DNA from: Streptomyces kanamyceticus
GTDB taxonomy: Bacteria > Actinomycetota > Actinomycetes > Streptomycetales > Streptomycetaceae
NCBI RefSeq assembly: GCF_008704495.1
Contig: NZ_CP023699.1
Coordinates: 7,626,001-7,690,000, forward strand
Reading direction: 5' to 3'
DNA length: 64,000 nucleotides
In this document: piece by piece, positions 8,952 to 16,377 of the stretch
Numbering within the stretch: position 1 is the first letter of the stretch
How the letters are laid out: each line of letters begins with the position of its first letter
Notes under the pieces: model-generated
Told to the model about the DNA's origin: nothing
Seen by the model: the letters and a program-made list of their open reading frames with translations, nothing else
The model's database searches: none
Translations under genes and position numbers: made by a program

Positions 8952-9899
8952 TCAGCTCAGCGCGCTGCCCGCGCGCCACTCCTTCCAGCCGACGTTCCAG
9001 TTTCCGTAGCCGTTGCCCGTCGCCACGGTCTCCTCGGAGCCGACCACCCGCACGATGTCCCCGGGGATCACCTCTTCGTAGAAGCGCCGCGCGGTCCCGT
9101 CGGTGGCCAGTCCTATGCAGCCGTGCGTGACGTTGCGCTCGCCCGCGGTGGCGTTCGCGTTCGGGTTCTCGTGCAGGTAGGTCCCCGAGGTCGTCAGGTG
9201 GACCGCGTAGTTGTAGTAGTCCTTGTAAGCCTTTCCGTAGCCCACGGTCCGGGAGTCCATGAGCACCCGCGACTGCTTGTCGAGGACGACCATCGTGCCG
9301 TTCCAGGTGTCCATGCCCGGCGCGCCCGCGGTGACCTTCACCCGGCGCGTCCTGCCGTCCTTCACCACCGTCATCGTGTGGGTCCGCACGTCCACGGTGG
9401 CGACCAGCGAGCGGCCCACACCGAACGTCCTCGTCGTCCCCGCGCCCGCCCGGACGGTGACCTTCGTGCCGGGCTTCCACGGCTCGCGCGGCCGGTAGTC
9501 CACGCGCTGTCCTTCGTGCAGGTTGCGGTCCTCGACCCAGCTCCACGAGCCCGTGACGCCGGGCCGTGCCGTCACCTCAAGGCGTCGCTCGACGGCGGCC
9601 CGCTCGGCGACCGGCACCGGCCTGTCGAAGGTGAGCGATATCGGCATGCCCACCCCGACGGTCTGCCCGTCCGTGACGTTGAGCCGCACGCCCTTGAGCG
9701 CGGCGGGCTCCGGCACGGGCTCAGGCTTCGCCTCCTTCTTCCCCGACGCCCCCCGGCCCGCCGTCGTCGTCGTGGGCCTGGCGTCGGCCGCACGCTCGTC
9801 CGCGCCGTCGCCCGCGGAGCAGCCCGCGAGCACCAGAGAGCAGAGCGCGGCCGCGCCCCACGCGCGCGTGGCGCGTCTCATCGTGATTCCTGTGGTCAT
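8952..9899 (-). CDS. L,D-transpeptidase lipoprotein (YkuD domain)
   Basis: A 315-residue enzyme that makes 3-3 cross-links in peptidoglycan or attaches proteins to it. The N-terminus is a lipoprotein signal ending in LAGC (Cys27). An Ig-like LDT domain follows (about 70-165), then the YkuD catalytic domain (about 166-290) with H234 in YAVHLT and the motif THGCIGL carrying H259 and the nucleophile C261. The C-terminal tail ends in NWNVGWKEW. An internal ATG at 9881 has the better-spaced AGGA RBS and could be the true start. It is divergent from the ECF sigma operon that encodes a dead copy of the same catalytic domain. Confidence 0.92.
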   Translation of the reverse strand: MTTGITMRRATRAWGAAALCSLVLAGCSAGDGADERAADARPTTTTAGRGASGKKEAKPEPVPEPAALKGVRLNVTDGQTVGVGMPISLTFDRPVPVAERAAVERRLEVTARPGVTGSWSWVEDRNLHEGQRVDYRPREPWKPGTKVTVRAGAGTTRTFGVGRSLVATVDVRTHTMTVVKDGRTRRVKVTAGAPGMDTWNGTMVVLDKQSRVLMDSRTVGYGKAYKDYYNYAVHLTTSGTYLHENPNANATAGERNVTHGCIGLATDGTARRFYEEVIPGDIVRVVGSEETVATGNGYGNWNVGWKEWRAGSALS

Positions 9900-9918
9900 C
9901 GTTCCCCCTGGGCTGTGC

Positions 9919-9952
9919 TTCGATGTACGCGACGTTTCGACGTACGCGACCT
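9919..9952. repeat. Tandem 17-bp direct repeat in the LDT/sigma promoter region
   Basis: Two adjacent 17-bp copies (TTCGATGTACGCGACGT at 9919-9935 and TTCGACGTACGCGACCT at 9936-9952) match at 15 of 17 positions. A partial third GTACGC starts at 9953. They lie just upstream of the L,D-transpeptidase gene and are candidate binding sites for a regulator. Confidence 0.55.
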
Positions 9953-10000
9953 GTACGCACGGGGGAGGCGGCGGGTTGCGGACGAGATACGGGAATTTCT

Positions 10001-10012
10001 GATCACGTGATC
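10001..10012. promoter_or_regulatory. Perfect 12-bp palindrome upstream of the sigma factor gene
   Basis: GATCACGTGATC is a perfect palindrome ending 28 bases before the sigma factor start codon, in the same divergent intergenic region as the 17-bp repeats. Its position fits an operator at or just downstream of the promoter. Confidence 0.5.
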
Positions 10013-10040
10013 CGGCCGGGCCGGACGGGGGCGCGGGGGC

Positions 10041-10562
10041 ATGACGGAGGACGAGTTCGACGCGTTCTACGCCGCCGCCTTCCCGCGCCTGGTCGGCCAG
10101 TTGTACGCCCTGACCGGGGACCACGGCGAAGCGCAGGACGTCGTCCAGGAGGCGTTCGTACGCGCCTGGGACCGCCGCGACAGCTTCCTCGCCGACCAGG
10201 CACCCGAGGCCTGGATCCGCACCGTCGCCCTGCGCCTGGCGGTCAGCCGCTGGCGCAGGGCCAGGCGCTGGCTCGACCTGGTGCGCGGGAACCCGCCCGC
10301 CGATCGCGTCCCCGGCCCCGGGCCCGAGCACACCGCCCTCGTCCAGGCGCTGCGCACCCTCCCCGAGGCGCAGCGCACGGCCGTCGTGCTGCACCACCTG
10401 TGCGACCTGAGCGTGGAGCAGGTAGCCTCCGAGACCGGCTCGCCCGTCGGGACGGTCAAGGCCCGCCTCTCGCGCGGCAGGGCGGCGCTCGCCGCGCGAT
10501 TGTCCGTGGAGCGGGACGGCGACGACGGGCGGAGCGCGAAGGAGGACGGCCGTGTCCGATGA
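10041..10562 (+). CDS. ECF (SigE-family) RNA polymerase sigma factor
   Basis: A 173-residue group 4 sigma factor. Region 2 spans about residues 5-60 (FDAFYAAAFPRLVGQLYAL, then EAQDVVQEAFVRAW) and region 4 spans about 103-155 (LRTLPEAQRTAVVLHHL, then the HTH VEQVASETGSPVGTVKARLS). It overlaps the next gene by 11 bases, which ties it to that membrane protein as its likely regulator. The target genes cannot be read directly; the divergent L,D-transpeptidase is the best candidate because of shared domain content. Confidence 0.92.
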   Translation: MTEDEFDAFYAAAFPRLVGQLYALTGDHGEAQDVVQEAFVRAWDRRDSFLADQAPEAWIRTVALRLAVSRWRRARRWLDLVRGNPPADRVPGPGPEHTALVQALRTLPEAQRTAVVLHHLCDLSVEQVASETGSPVGTVKARLSRGRAALAARLSVERDGDDGRSAKEDGRVR

Positions 10563-11166
10563 CCTGAGCGCCGCGCTCCACGACCTCGCGGCCGACCGCC
10601 GCACGCCCCCTCCGGTGCCCGGCGCCGAGATCCGCTGCCGCGCGGTGCTGCGCCGCCGCAGGCGCCGCGCCGCGGTCGCGGGCGGCGCCCTCGTCACGGC
10701 CGCCGTCGCGGTGACCGTCATCGTCGGCCTGCTCCCCGGTTCCGACGACGGCCCGGACAGGACACCGGCACCCGTCGCCACCCAAGGCCACCGCAAGGTC
10801 GTCGCCACCCTCGACCTGGACACGCACCGGATGACGGTCGACGGCAGGACCCTGCCGGTCTCCGCGGGCAGCGCCCAACACCCCACCCCGACCGGCCGGA
10901 TGACGGTCACCGCCGTCCACCGCGAGAAGCGCATGCCCGCGGGGGACACCGGCCTCGGCGGTGAGTACGACCTGAAGCTGCCCTGGGTCGTCGAGCTGCG
11001 CACCCCCGACGGCCGCACCAACTACCTCGTCGCGCTGACCTACGACGAGAAGGCGCCGGGCGTCAGGGACATCACCCGGGGCTGGATCGGCCTGCGCACG
11101 GACGACGCCCGCTGGCTCCACGACCGGCTCGAACCGGGCGACGTGATCACGGTCCGGGCCGGCTGA
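10552..11166 (+). CDS. Membrane protein with catalytically dead L,D-transpeptidase-like domain, putative anti-sigma/sensor
   Basis: A 204-residue single-pass membrane protein: short cytoplasmic N-terminus ending in CRAVLRRRRRR (residues 29-39), a transmembrane helix at about 41-61, and an outer domain at about 80-204. The outer domain aligns with the YkuD domain of the divergent transpeptidase: NYLVALT here against NYAVHLT, and TRGWIGL against THGCIGL. Both His residues and the Cys nucleophile are replaced (A161, R176, W178), so it cannot act as a transpeptidase. The gene starts with GTG behind a GGAGG RBS, inside the sigma factor gene. Membrane topology and coupling suggest it controls the sigma factor; this is inference. 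Confidence 0.8.
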   Translation: MSDDLSAALHDLAADRRTPPPVPGAEIRCRAVLRRRRRRAAVAGGALVTAAVAVTVIVGLLPGSDDGPDRTPAPVATQGHRKVVATLDLDTHRMTVDGRTLPVSAGSAQHPTPTGRMTVTAVHREKRMPAGDTGLGGEYDLKLPWVVELRTPDGRTNYLVALTYDEKAPGVRDITRGWIGLRTDDARWLHDRLEPGDVITVRAG

Positions 11167-11214
11167 AGCGGACGCTGACCCGCGCTGTCAGCCCCCGCCA
11201 GTAGGCTGTCCGAC

Positions 11215-13245
11215 ATGGCCGACCCTTCCAGCTACCGCCCCAAGCCGGGACAGATCCCCGACGCCCCGGGGGTCTACAAATTCCGCGACGAGCACCGCCG
11301 GGTGATCTACGTCGGGAAGGCCAAGAGCCTGCGCCAGCGCCTGGCCAACTACTTCCAGGACCTGGCCAATCTCCACCCGCGCACGCGCTCCATGGTGACG
11401 ACCGCCGCCTCCGTCGAGTGGACCGTGGTGAACACGGAGGTCGAGGCCCTCCAGCTGGAGTACTCCTGGATCAAGGAGTTCGACCCCCGGTTCAACGTCA
11501 AGTACCGCGACGACAAGAGCTATCCGTACCTCGCGGTGACGATGAACGAGGAGTTCCCGCGCGTGCAGGTGATGCGCGGCCAGAAGAAGAAGGGCGTGCG
11601 CTACTTCGGCCCCTACGGCCACGCCTGGGCGATCCGCGACACCGTCGACCTGCTCCTTCGCGCCTTCCCCGTGCGCACGTGCTCCGCGGGCGTGTTCAAG
11701 AACGCCGCCCGCACGGGCCGCCCCTGCCTGCTCGGCTACATCGGCAAGTGCTCGGCGCCCTGCGTGGAGCGCGTCACCCCCGAGGAGCACCGTGAACTCG
11801 CCGAGGACTTCTGCGACTTCATGGCGGGCCGCACGGGGACGTACATCCGCCGCCTGGAGCGCCAGATGGCGGACGCGGCCGAGGAGATGGAGTACGAGCG
11901 GGCGGCGCGCCTGCGCGACGACATAGAGGCGCTCAAGAAGGCGATGGAGAAGAGCGCCGTCGTCCTCGCCGACGCCACCGACGCCGACCTGATCGCCCTC
12001 GCCGAGGACGAGCTGGAGGCCGCCGTCCAGATCTTCCACGTCCGGGGCGGGCGCGTGCGCGGCCAGCGCGGCTGGGTCACCGACAAGGTCGAGGCCGTCA
12101 CCAGCGGCGACCTCGTCGAGCACGCACTCCAGCAGCTCTACGGAGAGGAGAGCGGCGACGCGGTGCCCAAGGAGGTCCTCGTCCCCGCCCTGCCAGAGCC
12201 GCTGGAGCCGGTCCAGGAGTGGCTGACCGAGCGCCGCGGCGCGAACGTCTCGCTGCGCATCCCGCAGCGCGGCGACAAGAAGGCCCTCATGGAGACCGTC
12301 GCGCGCAACGCCCAGCAGTCCCTCGTCCTGCACAAGACCAAGCGCGCCTCCGACCTCACCACGCGCTCGCGCGCCCTGGAGGAGATCGCCGCCGCCCTGG
12401 ACCTCGACGGCGCCCCGCTGCGCATCGAGTGCTACGACATCTCGCACCTCCAGGGCGACGACGTCGTCGCCTCGATGGTCGTCTTCGAGGACGGCCTCGC
12501 CAGGAAGAGCGAGTACCGCCGCTTCCAGATCAAGGGCTTCGAGGGCCAGGACGACGTCCGCTCCATGCACGAGGTGATCACGCGCCGCTTCAGGCGCTAC
12601 CTCGCCGACAAGGAGAAGACGGGGGAGTGGGCGGTGGACGAGGAGACCGGCGAGGTCTCCGCGGACAACGGACTCACCGAGGAGGACGGCCGCCCCAAGC
12701 GCTTCGCGTACCCGCCCCAGCTCGTCGTGGTCGACGGCGGCCAGCCGCAGGTCGCGGCCGCCCAGAAGGCCCTCGACGAGCTCGGCATCGACGACATCGC
12801 GGTCTGCGGCCTGGCCAAGCGCCTGGAGGAGGTCTGGGTCCCCGGCGACGACGACCCGGTGATCCTGCCGCGCACCAGCGAGGGGCTCTACCTCCTGCAG
12901 CGCGTGCGTGACGAAGCCCACCGCTTCGCCATCACCTACCAGCGCGCCAAGCGGGCCAAGCGCTTCAAGGCGGGCCCACTGGACGCCGTGCCGGGACTCG
13001 GCGACGCGCGCAAGCAGACACTCATCAAGCACTTCGGTTCGGTGAAGAAGCTTCGATCCGCGACAATCGACCAGATCTGCGAGGTACCGGGCATAGGCCG
13101 CAAGACGGCCGAGGCCATCGTGGTGGCCCTCGCCCGGGCGGCACCCGCCGCACCCGCCGTGAACACGGCGACCGGAGAGATCATGGAAGAGGAGGAGCCC
13201 GTGACCGCGGGCTCCTCGGAGGAACGACGGGGGCAGGAGACATGA
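11215..13245 (+). CDS. uvrC: Excinuclease ABC subunit C
   Basis: A 676-residue nuclease making the dual incisions of nucleotide excision repair. The GIY-YIG domain at the N-terminus makes the 3' cut (APGVYKF ... [18 protein letters not shown]). A Cys cluster and a UVR motif for UvrB contact follow (about 200-245). The RNase H-like domain makes the 5' cut ([21 protein letters not shown] and [13 protein letters not shown]). The tail has helix-hairpin-helix motifs ([15 protein letters not shown] and [15 protein letters not shown]). Its stop codon overlaps the rapZ start in an ATGA. Confidence 0.97.
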   Translation: MADPSSYRPKPGQIPDAPGVYKFRDEHRRVIYVGKAKSLRQRLANYFQDLANLHPRTRSMVTTAASVEWTVVNTEVEALQLEYSWIKEFDPRFNVKYRDDKSYPYLAVTMNEEFPRVQVMRGQKKKGVRYFGPYGHAWAIRDTVDLLLRAFPVRTCSAGVFKNAARTGRPCLLGYIGKCSAPCVERVTPEEHRELAEDFCDFMAGRTGTYIRRLERQMADAAEEMEYERAARLRDDIEALKKAMEKSAVVLADATDADLIALAEDELEAAVQIFHVRGGRVRGQRGWVTDKVEAVTSGDLVEHALQQLYGEESGDAVPKEVLVPALPEPLEPVQEWLTERRGANVSLRIPQRGDKKALMETVARNAQQSLVLHKTKRASDLTTRSRALEEIAAALDLDGAPLRIECYDISHLQGDDVVASMVVFEDGLARKSEYRRFQIKGFEGQDDVRSMHEVITRRFRRYLADKEKTGEWAVDEETGEVSADNGLTEEDGRPKRFAYPPQLVVVDGGQPQVAAAQKALDELGIDDIAVCGLAKRLEEVWVPGDDDPVILPRTSEGLYLLQRVRDEAHRFAITYQRAKRAKRFKAGPLDAVPGLGDARKQTLIKHFGSVKKLRSATIDQICEVPGIGRKTAEAIVVALARAAPAAPAVNTATGEIMEEEEPVTAGSSEERRGQET

Positions 13246-14177
13246 GCGAGCACGACGAAGGTGGAGAGCAAGTGAGTACGGGCACGCCCAGCGAGACGCC
13301 CGCGGTACCGGAAGCGGCGATCCCGGAGCTGGTGATCATCTCCGGCATGTCGGGCGCGGGCCGCAGCACGGCGGCCAAGTGTCTGGAGGACCTCGGCTGG
13401 TTCGTGGTCGACAACCTGCCGCCCGCGCTGATCCCCACCATGGTGGAGCTCGGCGCCCGCTCGCAGGGCAACGTCGCCCGCATCGCGGTGGTCGTCGACG
13501 TCCGCGGCAGGCGCTTCTTCGACAACCTCCGCGAGTCCCTCGCCGAGCTGGAGTCGAAGAACGTCACGCGCCGCATCGTCTTCCTGGAGTCCTCCGACGA
13601 GGCCCTGGTCCGCCGCTTCGAGTCGGTGCGCCGCCCGCACCCGCTGCAGGGCGACGGACGCATCGTCGACGGCATCGAGGCCGAGCGCGACCTGCTGCGC
13701 GAGCTGCGCGGCGACGCCGACCTGGTGATCGACACCTCCAGCCTGAACGTGCACGAGCTGCGCGCCAAGATGGACGCCTCCTTCGCGGGCGAGGAGGAGC
13801 CCGAGCTGCGGGCCACCGTCATGTCCTTCGGCTTCAAGTACGGCCTGCCGGTCGACGCCGACCTGGTCGTGGACATGCGCTTCCTGCCGAACCCGCACTG
13901 GGTCCCCGAGCTGCGCCAGTACACCGGCCAGAACGAGGAGGTGGCGGCGTACGTCTTCAACCAGCCGGGCGCCAAGGAGTTCCTCGACCGGTACGCCGAG
14001 CTGCTCCAGCTCATCGCCGCGGGCTACCGCCGCGAGGGCAAGCGGTACGTGACGATCGCGGTCGGCTGCACGGGCGGCAAGCACCGCTCGGTGGCCATGT
14101 CGGAGAAGCTCGCGGCGCGCCTCGCGTCCGAGGGCGTGGAGACCGTCATCGTCCACCGGGACATGGGGCGCGAGTGA
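13242..14177 (+). CDS. rapZ: RapZ/YvcJ family nucleotide-binding protein
   Basis: A 311-residue P-loop protein with Walker [10 protein letters not shown] (about residues 35-43), the [10 protein letters not shown] and [11 protein letters not shown] segments, and the C-terminal [19 protein letters not shown] block diagnostic of the family. In E. coli RapZ is an RNase E adaptor controlling glmZ/glmS; in Gram-positives the role is less clear. The cluster uvrC-rapZ-yvcK-whiA is conserved in actinobacteria, and all four genes here overlap or touch, so they are one operon. Confidence 0.95.
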   Translation: MSEHDEGGEQVSTGTPSETPAVPEAAIPELVIISGMSGAGRSTAAKCLEDLGWFVVDNLPPALIPTMVELGARSQGNVARIAVVVDVRGRRFFDNLRESLAELESKNVTRRIVFLESSDEALVRRFESVRRPHPLQGDGRIVDGIEAERDLLRELRGDADLVIDTSSLNVHELRAKMDASFAGEEEPELRATVMSFGFKYGLPVDADLVVDMRFLPNPHWVPELRQYTGQNEEVAAYVFNQPGAKEFLDRYAELLQLIAAGYRREGKRYVTIAVGCTGGKHRSVAMSEKLAARLASEGVETVIVHRDMGRE

Positions 14178-15196
14178 AGCCGACCCGCCGGACCGTCCGC
14201 CTGAGCCGTCTGGGCCGCAAGCGGGGCACCCAGCCGAAGGTGGTCGCGCTCGGCGGGGGCATGGGCCTGTCCGCCTCGCTCGCCGCGCTGCGCCGGATCA
14301 CCGGAGCCGGGGACCTCACCGCCGTCGTCACGGTCGCCGACGACGGCGGCTCCAGCGGCCGCCTGCGCGACGAGCTCGGCGTGCTGCCGCCCGGTGATCT
14401 GCGCAAGGCCCTCGCGGCGCTGTGCGGCGACGACGACTGGGGCCAGACCTGGGCCCGCGTCATCCAGCACCGTTTCCAGTCAAAGGGCGAGCTGCACGAA
14501 CACGCGGTCGGCAATCTGCTGATCGTCGCCCTGTGGGAGCAGCTCGGCGACCACGTCCAGGCGCTCGACCTGGTCGGCCGCCTGCTCGGCGCGCAGGGCA
14601 GGGTGTTGCCCATGTCTGCCGTGCCGCTGGAGCTCCAGGCCCTGGTCAAGGGCCACGACCCGGAGCGGCCCGACGACGTGGACACGGTGCGGGGACAGGC
14701 CACGGTCGCCCTCACACCGGGCGAGGTGCAGTCCGTGCACGTCGTCCCGCACGACCCGCCCGCCGTCCCCGAGGCGGTCGCCGCCGTCCTCGACGCGGAC
14801 TGGGTGGTGCTCGGCCCGGGGTCCTGGTTCTCGTCGGTGATCCCGCACCTGCTTGTGCCGGAACTGCTCGACGCGCTGAACGAGACGAAGGCCCGCAAGG
14901 TCCTCTCGCTCAACCTCGCTCCGCAACCCGGAGAAACCGATGGCTTCTCTCCGCAGCGTCATTTGGAGGTTTTGGCCCGACACGCCCCTAAACTCGCCCT
15001 GGACGTGGTGCTGGCCGACGAGGCCGCCGTGCCCGACCGTGAGTCACTGACCGATGCCGCGAAGCGGTTCGGCGCCACGGTCGAGCTGGCGCCGGTGGCC
15101 CGGCCCGACGGGACTCCGAGGCACGACCCGGAGCTCCTGGCAGCCGCGTACGACCGTATTTTTCGGATGCATGGAAGGATCGGCCCATGGCGATGA
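14174..15196 (+). CDS. yvcK: Gluconeogenesis factor YvcK/CofD-like protein
   Basis: A 340-residue protein of the YvcK (UPF0052/CofD-like) family, which binds UDP-sugars and links central metabolism to cell-wall synthesis and shape. Visible are the N-terminal nucleotide-binding loop [18 protein letters not shown] (about residues 23-40), [12 protein letters not shown] and the [17 protein letters not shown] segment (about 211-228). The start is GTG, overlapping the rapZ stop in a GTGA. The extra ~20 basic N-terminal residues ([15 protein letters not shown]) are usual in Streptomyces versions. Confidence 0.93.
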   Translation: MKPTRRTVRLSRLGRKRGTQPKVVALGGGMGLSASLAALRRITGAGDLTAVVTVADDGGSSGRLRDELGVLPPGDLRKALAALCGDDDWGQTWARVIQHRFQSKGELHEHAVGNLLIVALWEQLGDHVQALDLVGRLLGAQGRVLPMSAVPLELQALVKGHDPERPDDVDTVRGQATVALTPGEVQSVHVVPHDPPAVPEAVAAVLDADWVVLGPGSWFSSVIPHLLVPELLDALNETKARKVLSLNLAPQPGETDGFSPQRHLEVLARHAPKLALDVVLADEAAVPDRESLTDAAKRFGATVELAPVARPDGTPRHDPELLAAAYDRIFRMHGRIGPWR

Positions 15197-16188
15197 CGGC
15201 AGCGGTGAAGGACGAGATTTCCCGGCTCCCCGTCACCCGGACCTGCTGCAGGAAGGCAGAGGTCTCGGCGATCCTGCGCTTCGCGGGCGGCCTTCACCTG
15301 GTGAGCGGCCGCATCGTGATCGAGGCGGAGCTGGACACCGCGATGGCGGCACGACGCCTCAAGCGGGACATCCTGGAGATCTTCGGGCACAGCTCGGAGC
15401 TGATCGTGATGGCGCCCGGCGGGCTGCGCCGCGGCTCGCGCTACGTCGTGCGCGTGGTCGCGGGCGGCGACCAGCTGGCCCGCCAGACGGGCCTCGTGGA
15501 CGGCCGCGGCCGTCCCATCAGGGGGCTGCCGCCGCAGGTGGTCTCGGGGGCCACCTGCGACGCCGAGGCGGCCTGGCGGGGGGCGTTCCTCGCGCACGGC
15601 TCGCTCACCGAGCCGGGGCGTTCCTCCTCCCTGGAGGTCACCTGCCCGGGCCCGGAGGCGGCGCTCGCGCTCGTCGGCGCGGCCCGCAGGCTGCAGATCG
15701 CGAGCAAGGCGCGCGAGGTGCGCGGCGTGGACCGCGTCGTCGTGCGCGACGGGGACGCCATCGGCGCCCTGCTCACCCGGCTCGGCGCGCACGAGTCGGT
15801 GCTCGCCTGGGAGGAGCGGCGGATGCGGCGCGAGGTGCGTGCCACCGCCAACCGCCTGGCCAACTTCGACGACGCGAACCTGCGCCGCTCGGCCCGCGCG
15901 GCCGTCGCCGCGGGCGCCCGTGTGCAGCGCGCCCTGGAGATCCTCGGTGACGAGGTGCCCGAGCACCTCGCGGCCGCCGGACGCCTGCGCATGGAGCACA
16001 AGCAGGCCTCCCTGGAGGAGCTGGGCGCGCTCGCCGACCCGGTGCTGACCAAGGACGCGGTCGCGGGCCGCATCCGCCGCCTGCTGGCCATGGCCGACAA
16101 GCGGGCCCAGGACCTCGGCATCCCGAGCACGGAGTCGAACCTGGGCGACGAGCTCGCCGACAGCCTCGCCGAGAACATGGCGGTCTGA
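15187..16188 (+). CDS. whiA: Sporulation transcription factor WhiA
   Basis: A 333-residue developmental regulator that works with WhiB to activate sporulation septation genes such as ftsZ and filP. It has the WhiA N-terminal region ([20 protein letters not shown]), the LAGLIDADG endonuclease-like core without nuclease function, and a C-terminal HTH domain ([20 protein letters not shown], then [15 protein letters not shown]). It overlaps the end of yvcK by 10 bases. In Streptomyces whiA is also read from its own promoter inside the upstream gene; this cannot be verified here. Confidence 0.97.
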   Translation: MAMTAAVKDEISRLPVTRTCCRKAEVSAILRFAGGLHLVSGRIVIEAELDTAMAARRLKRDILEIFGHSSELIVMAPGGLRRGSRYVVRVVAGGDQLARQTGLVDGRGRPIRGLPPQVVSGATCDAEAAWRGAFLAHGSLTEPGRSSSLEVTCPGPEAALALVGAARRLQIASKAREVRGVDRVVVRDGDAIGALLTRLGAHESVLAWEERRMRREVRATANRLANFDDANLRRSARAAVAAGARVQRALEILGDEVPEHLAAAGRLRMEHKQASLEELGALADPVLTKDAVAGRIRRLLAMADKRAQDLGIPSTESNLGDELADSLAENMAV

Positions 16189-16226
16189 AACACGACGGTC
16201 TGATCCCGCTCGCCACATACGTCTCA

Positions 16227-16262
16227 TAGGCCACCGGTGTCCCCCAGGGCACCGGTGGCCTA
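16227..16262 (+). terminator. Hairpin terminator after whiA
   Basis: Perfect 13-bp inverted repeat (TAGGCCACCGGTG at 16227-16239, partner at 16250-16262) with a 10-nt loop, 39 bases after the whiA stop codon. Confidence 0.75.
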
Positions 16263-16377
16263 CGTATGCCCGGCTTGATCGCCCCTTGTACCCCTTCCCA
16301 CTGTATTGACATGATCATGAAGTGTCACGAGCCTGGCGTCCGCACACCAATGCGCCGGACAACCGCAAGGGGGGCTC

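Noticed and set aside
9881..9899. Alternative start of the L,D-transpeptidase at 9881
   Set aside because: It has a better RBS and a cleaner signal peptide, but the upstream ATG cannot be excluded; kept as a note only.
13379..14173. Extension of yvcK upstream of 14174
   Set aside because: The frame is open inside rapZ but encodes Arg/Gly-rich shadow sequence; homology begins just after GTG 14174, which overlaps the rapZ stop.
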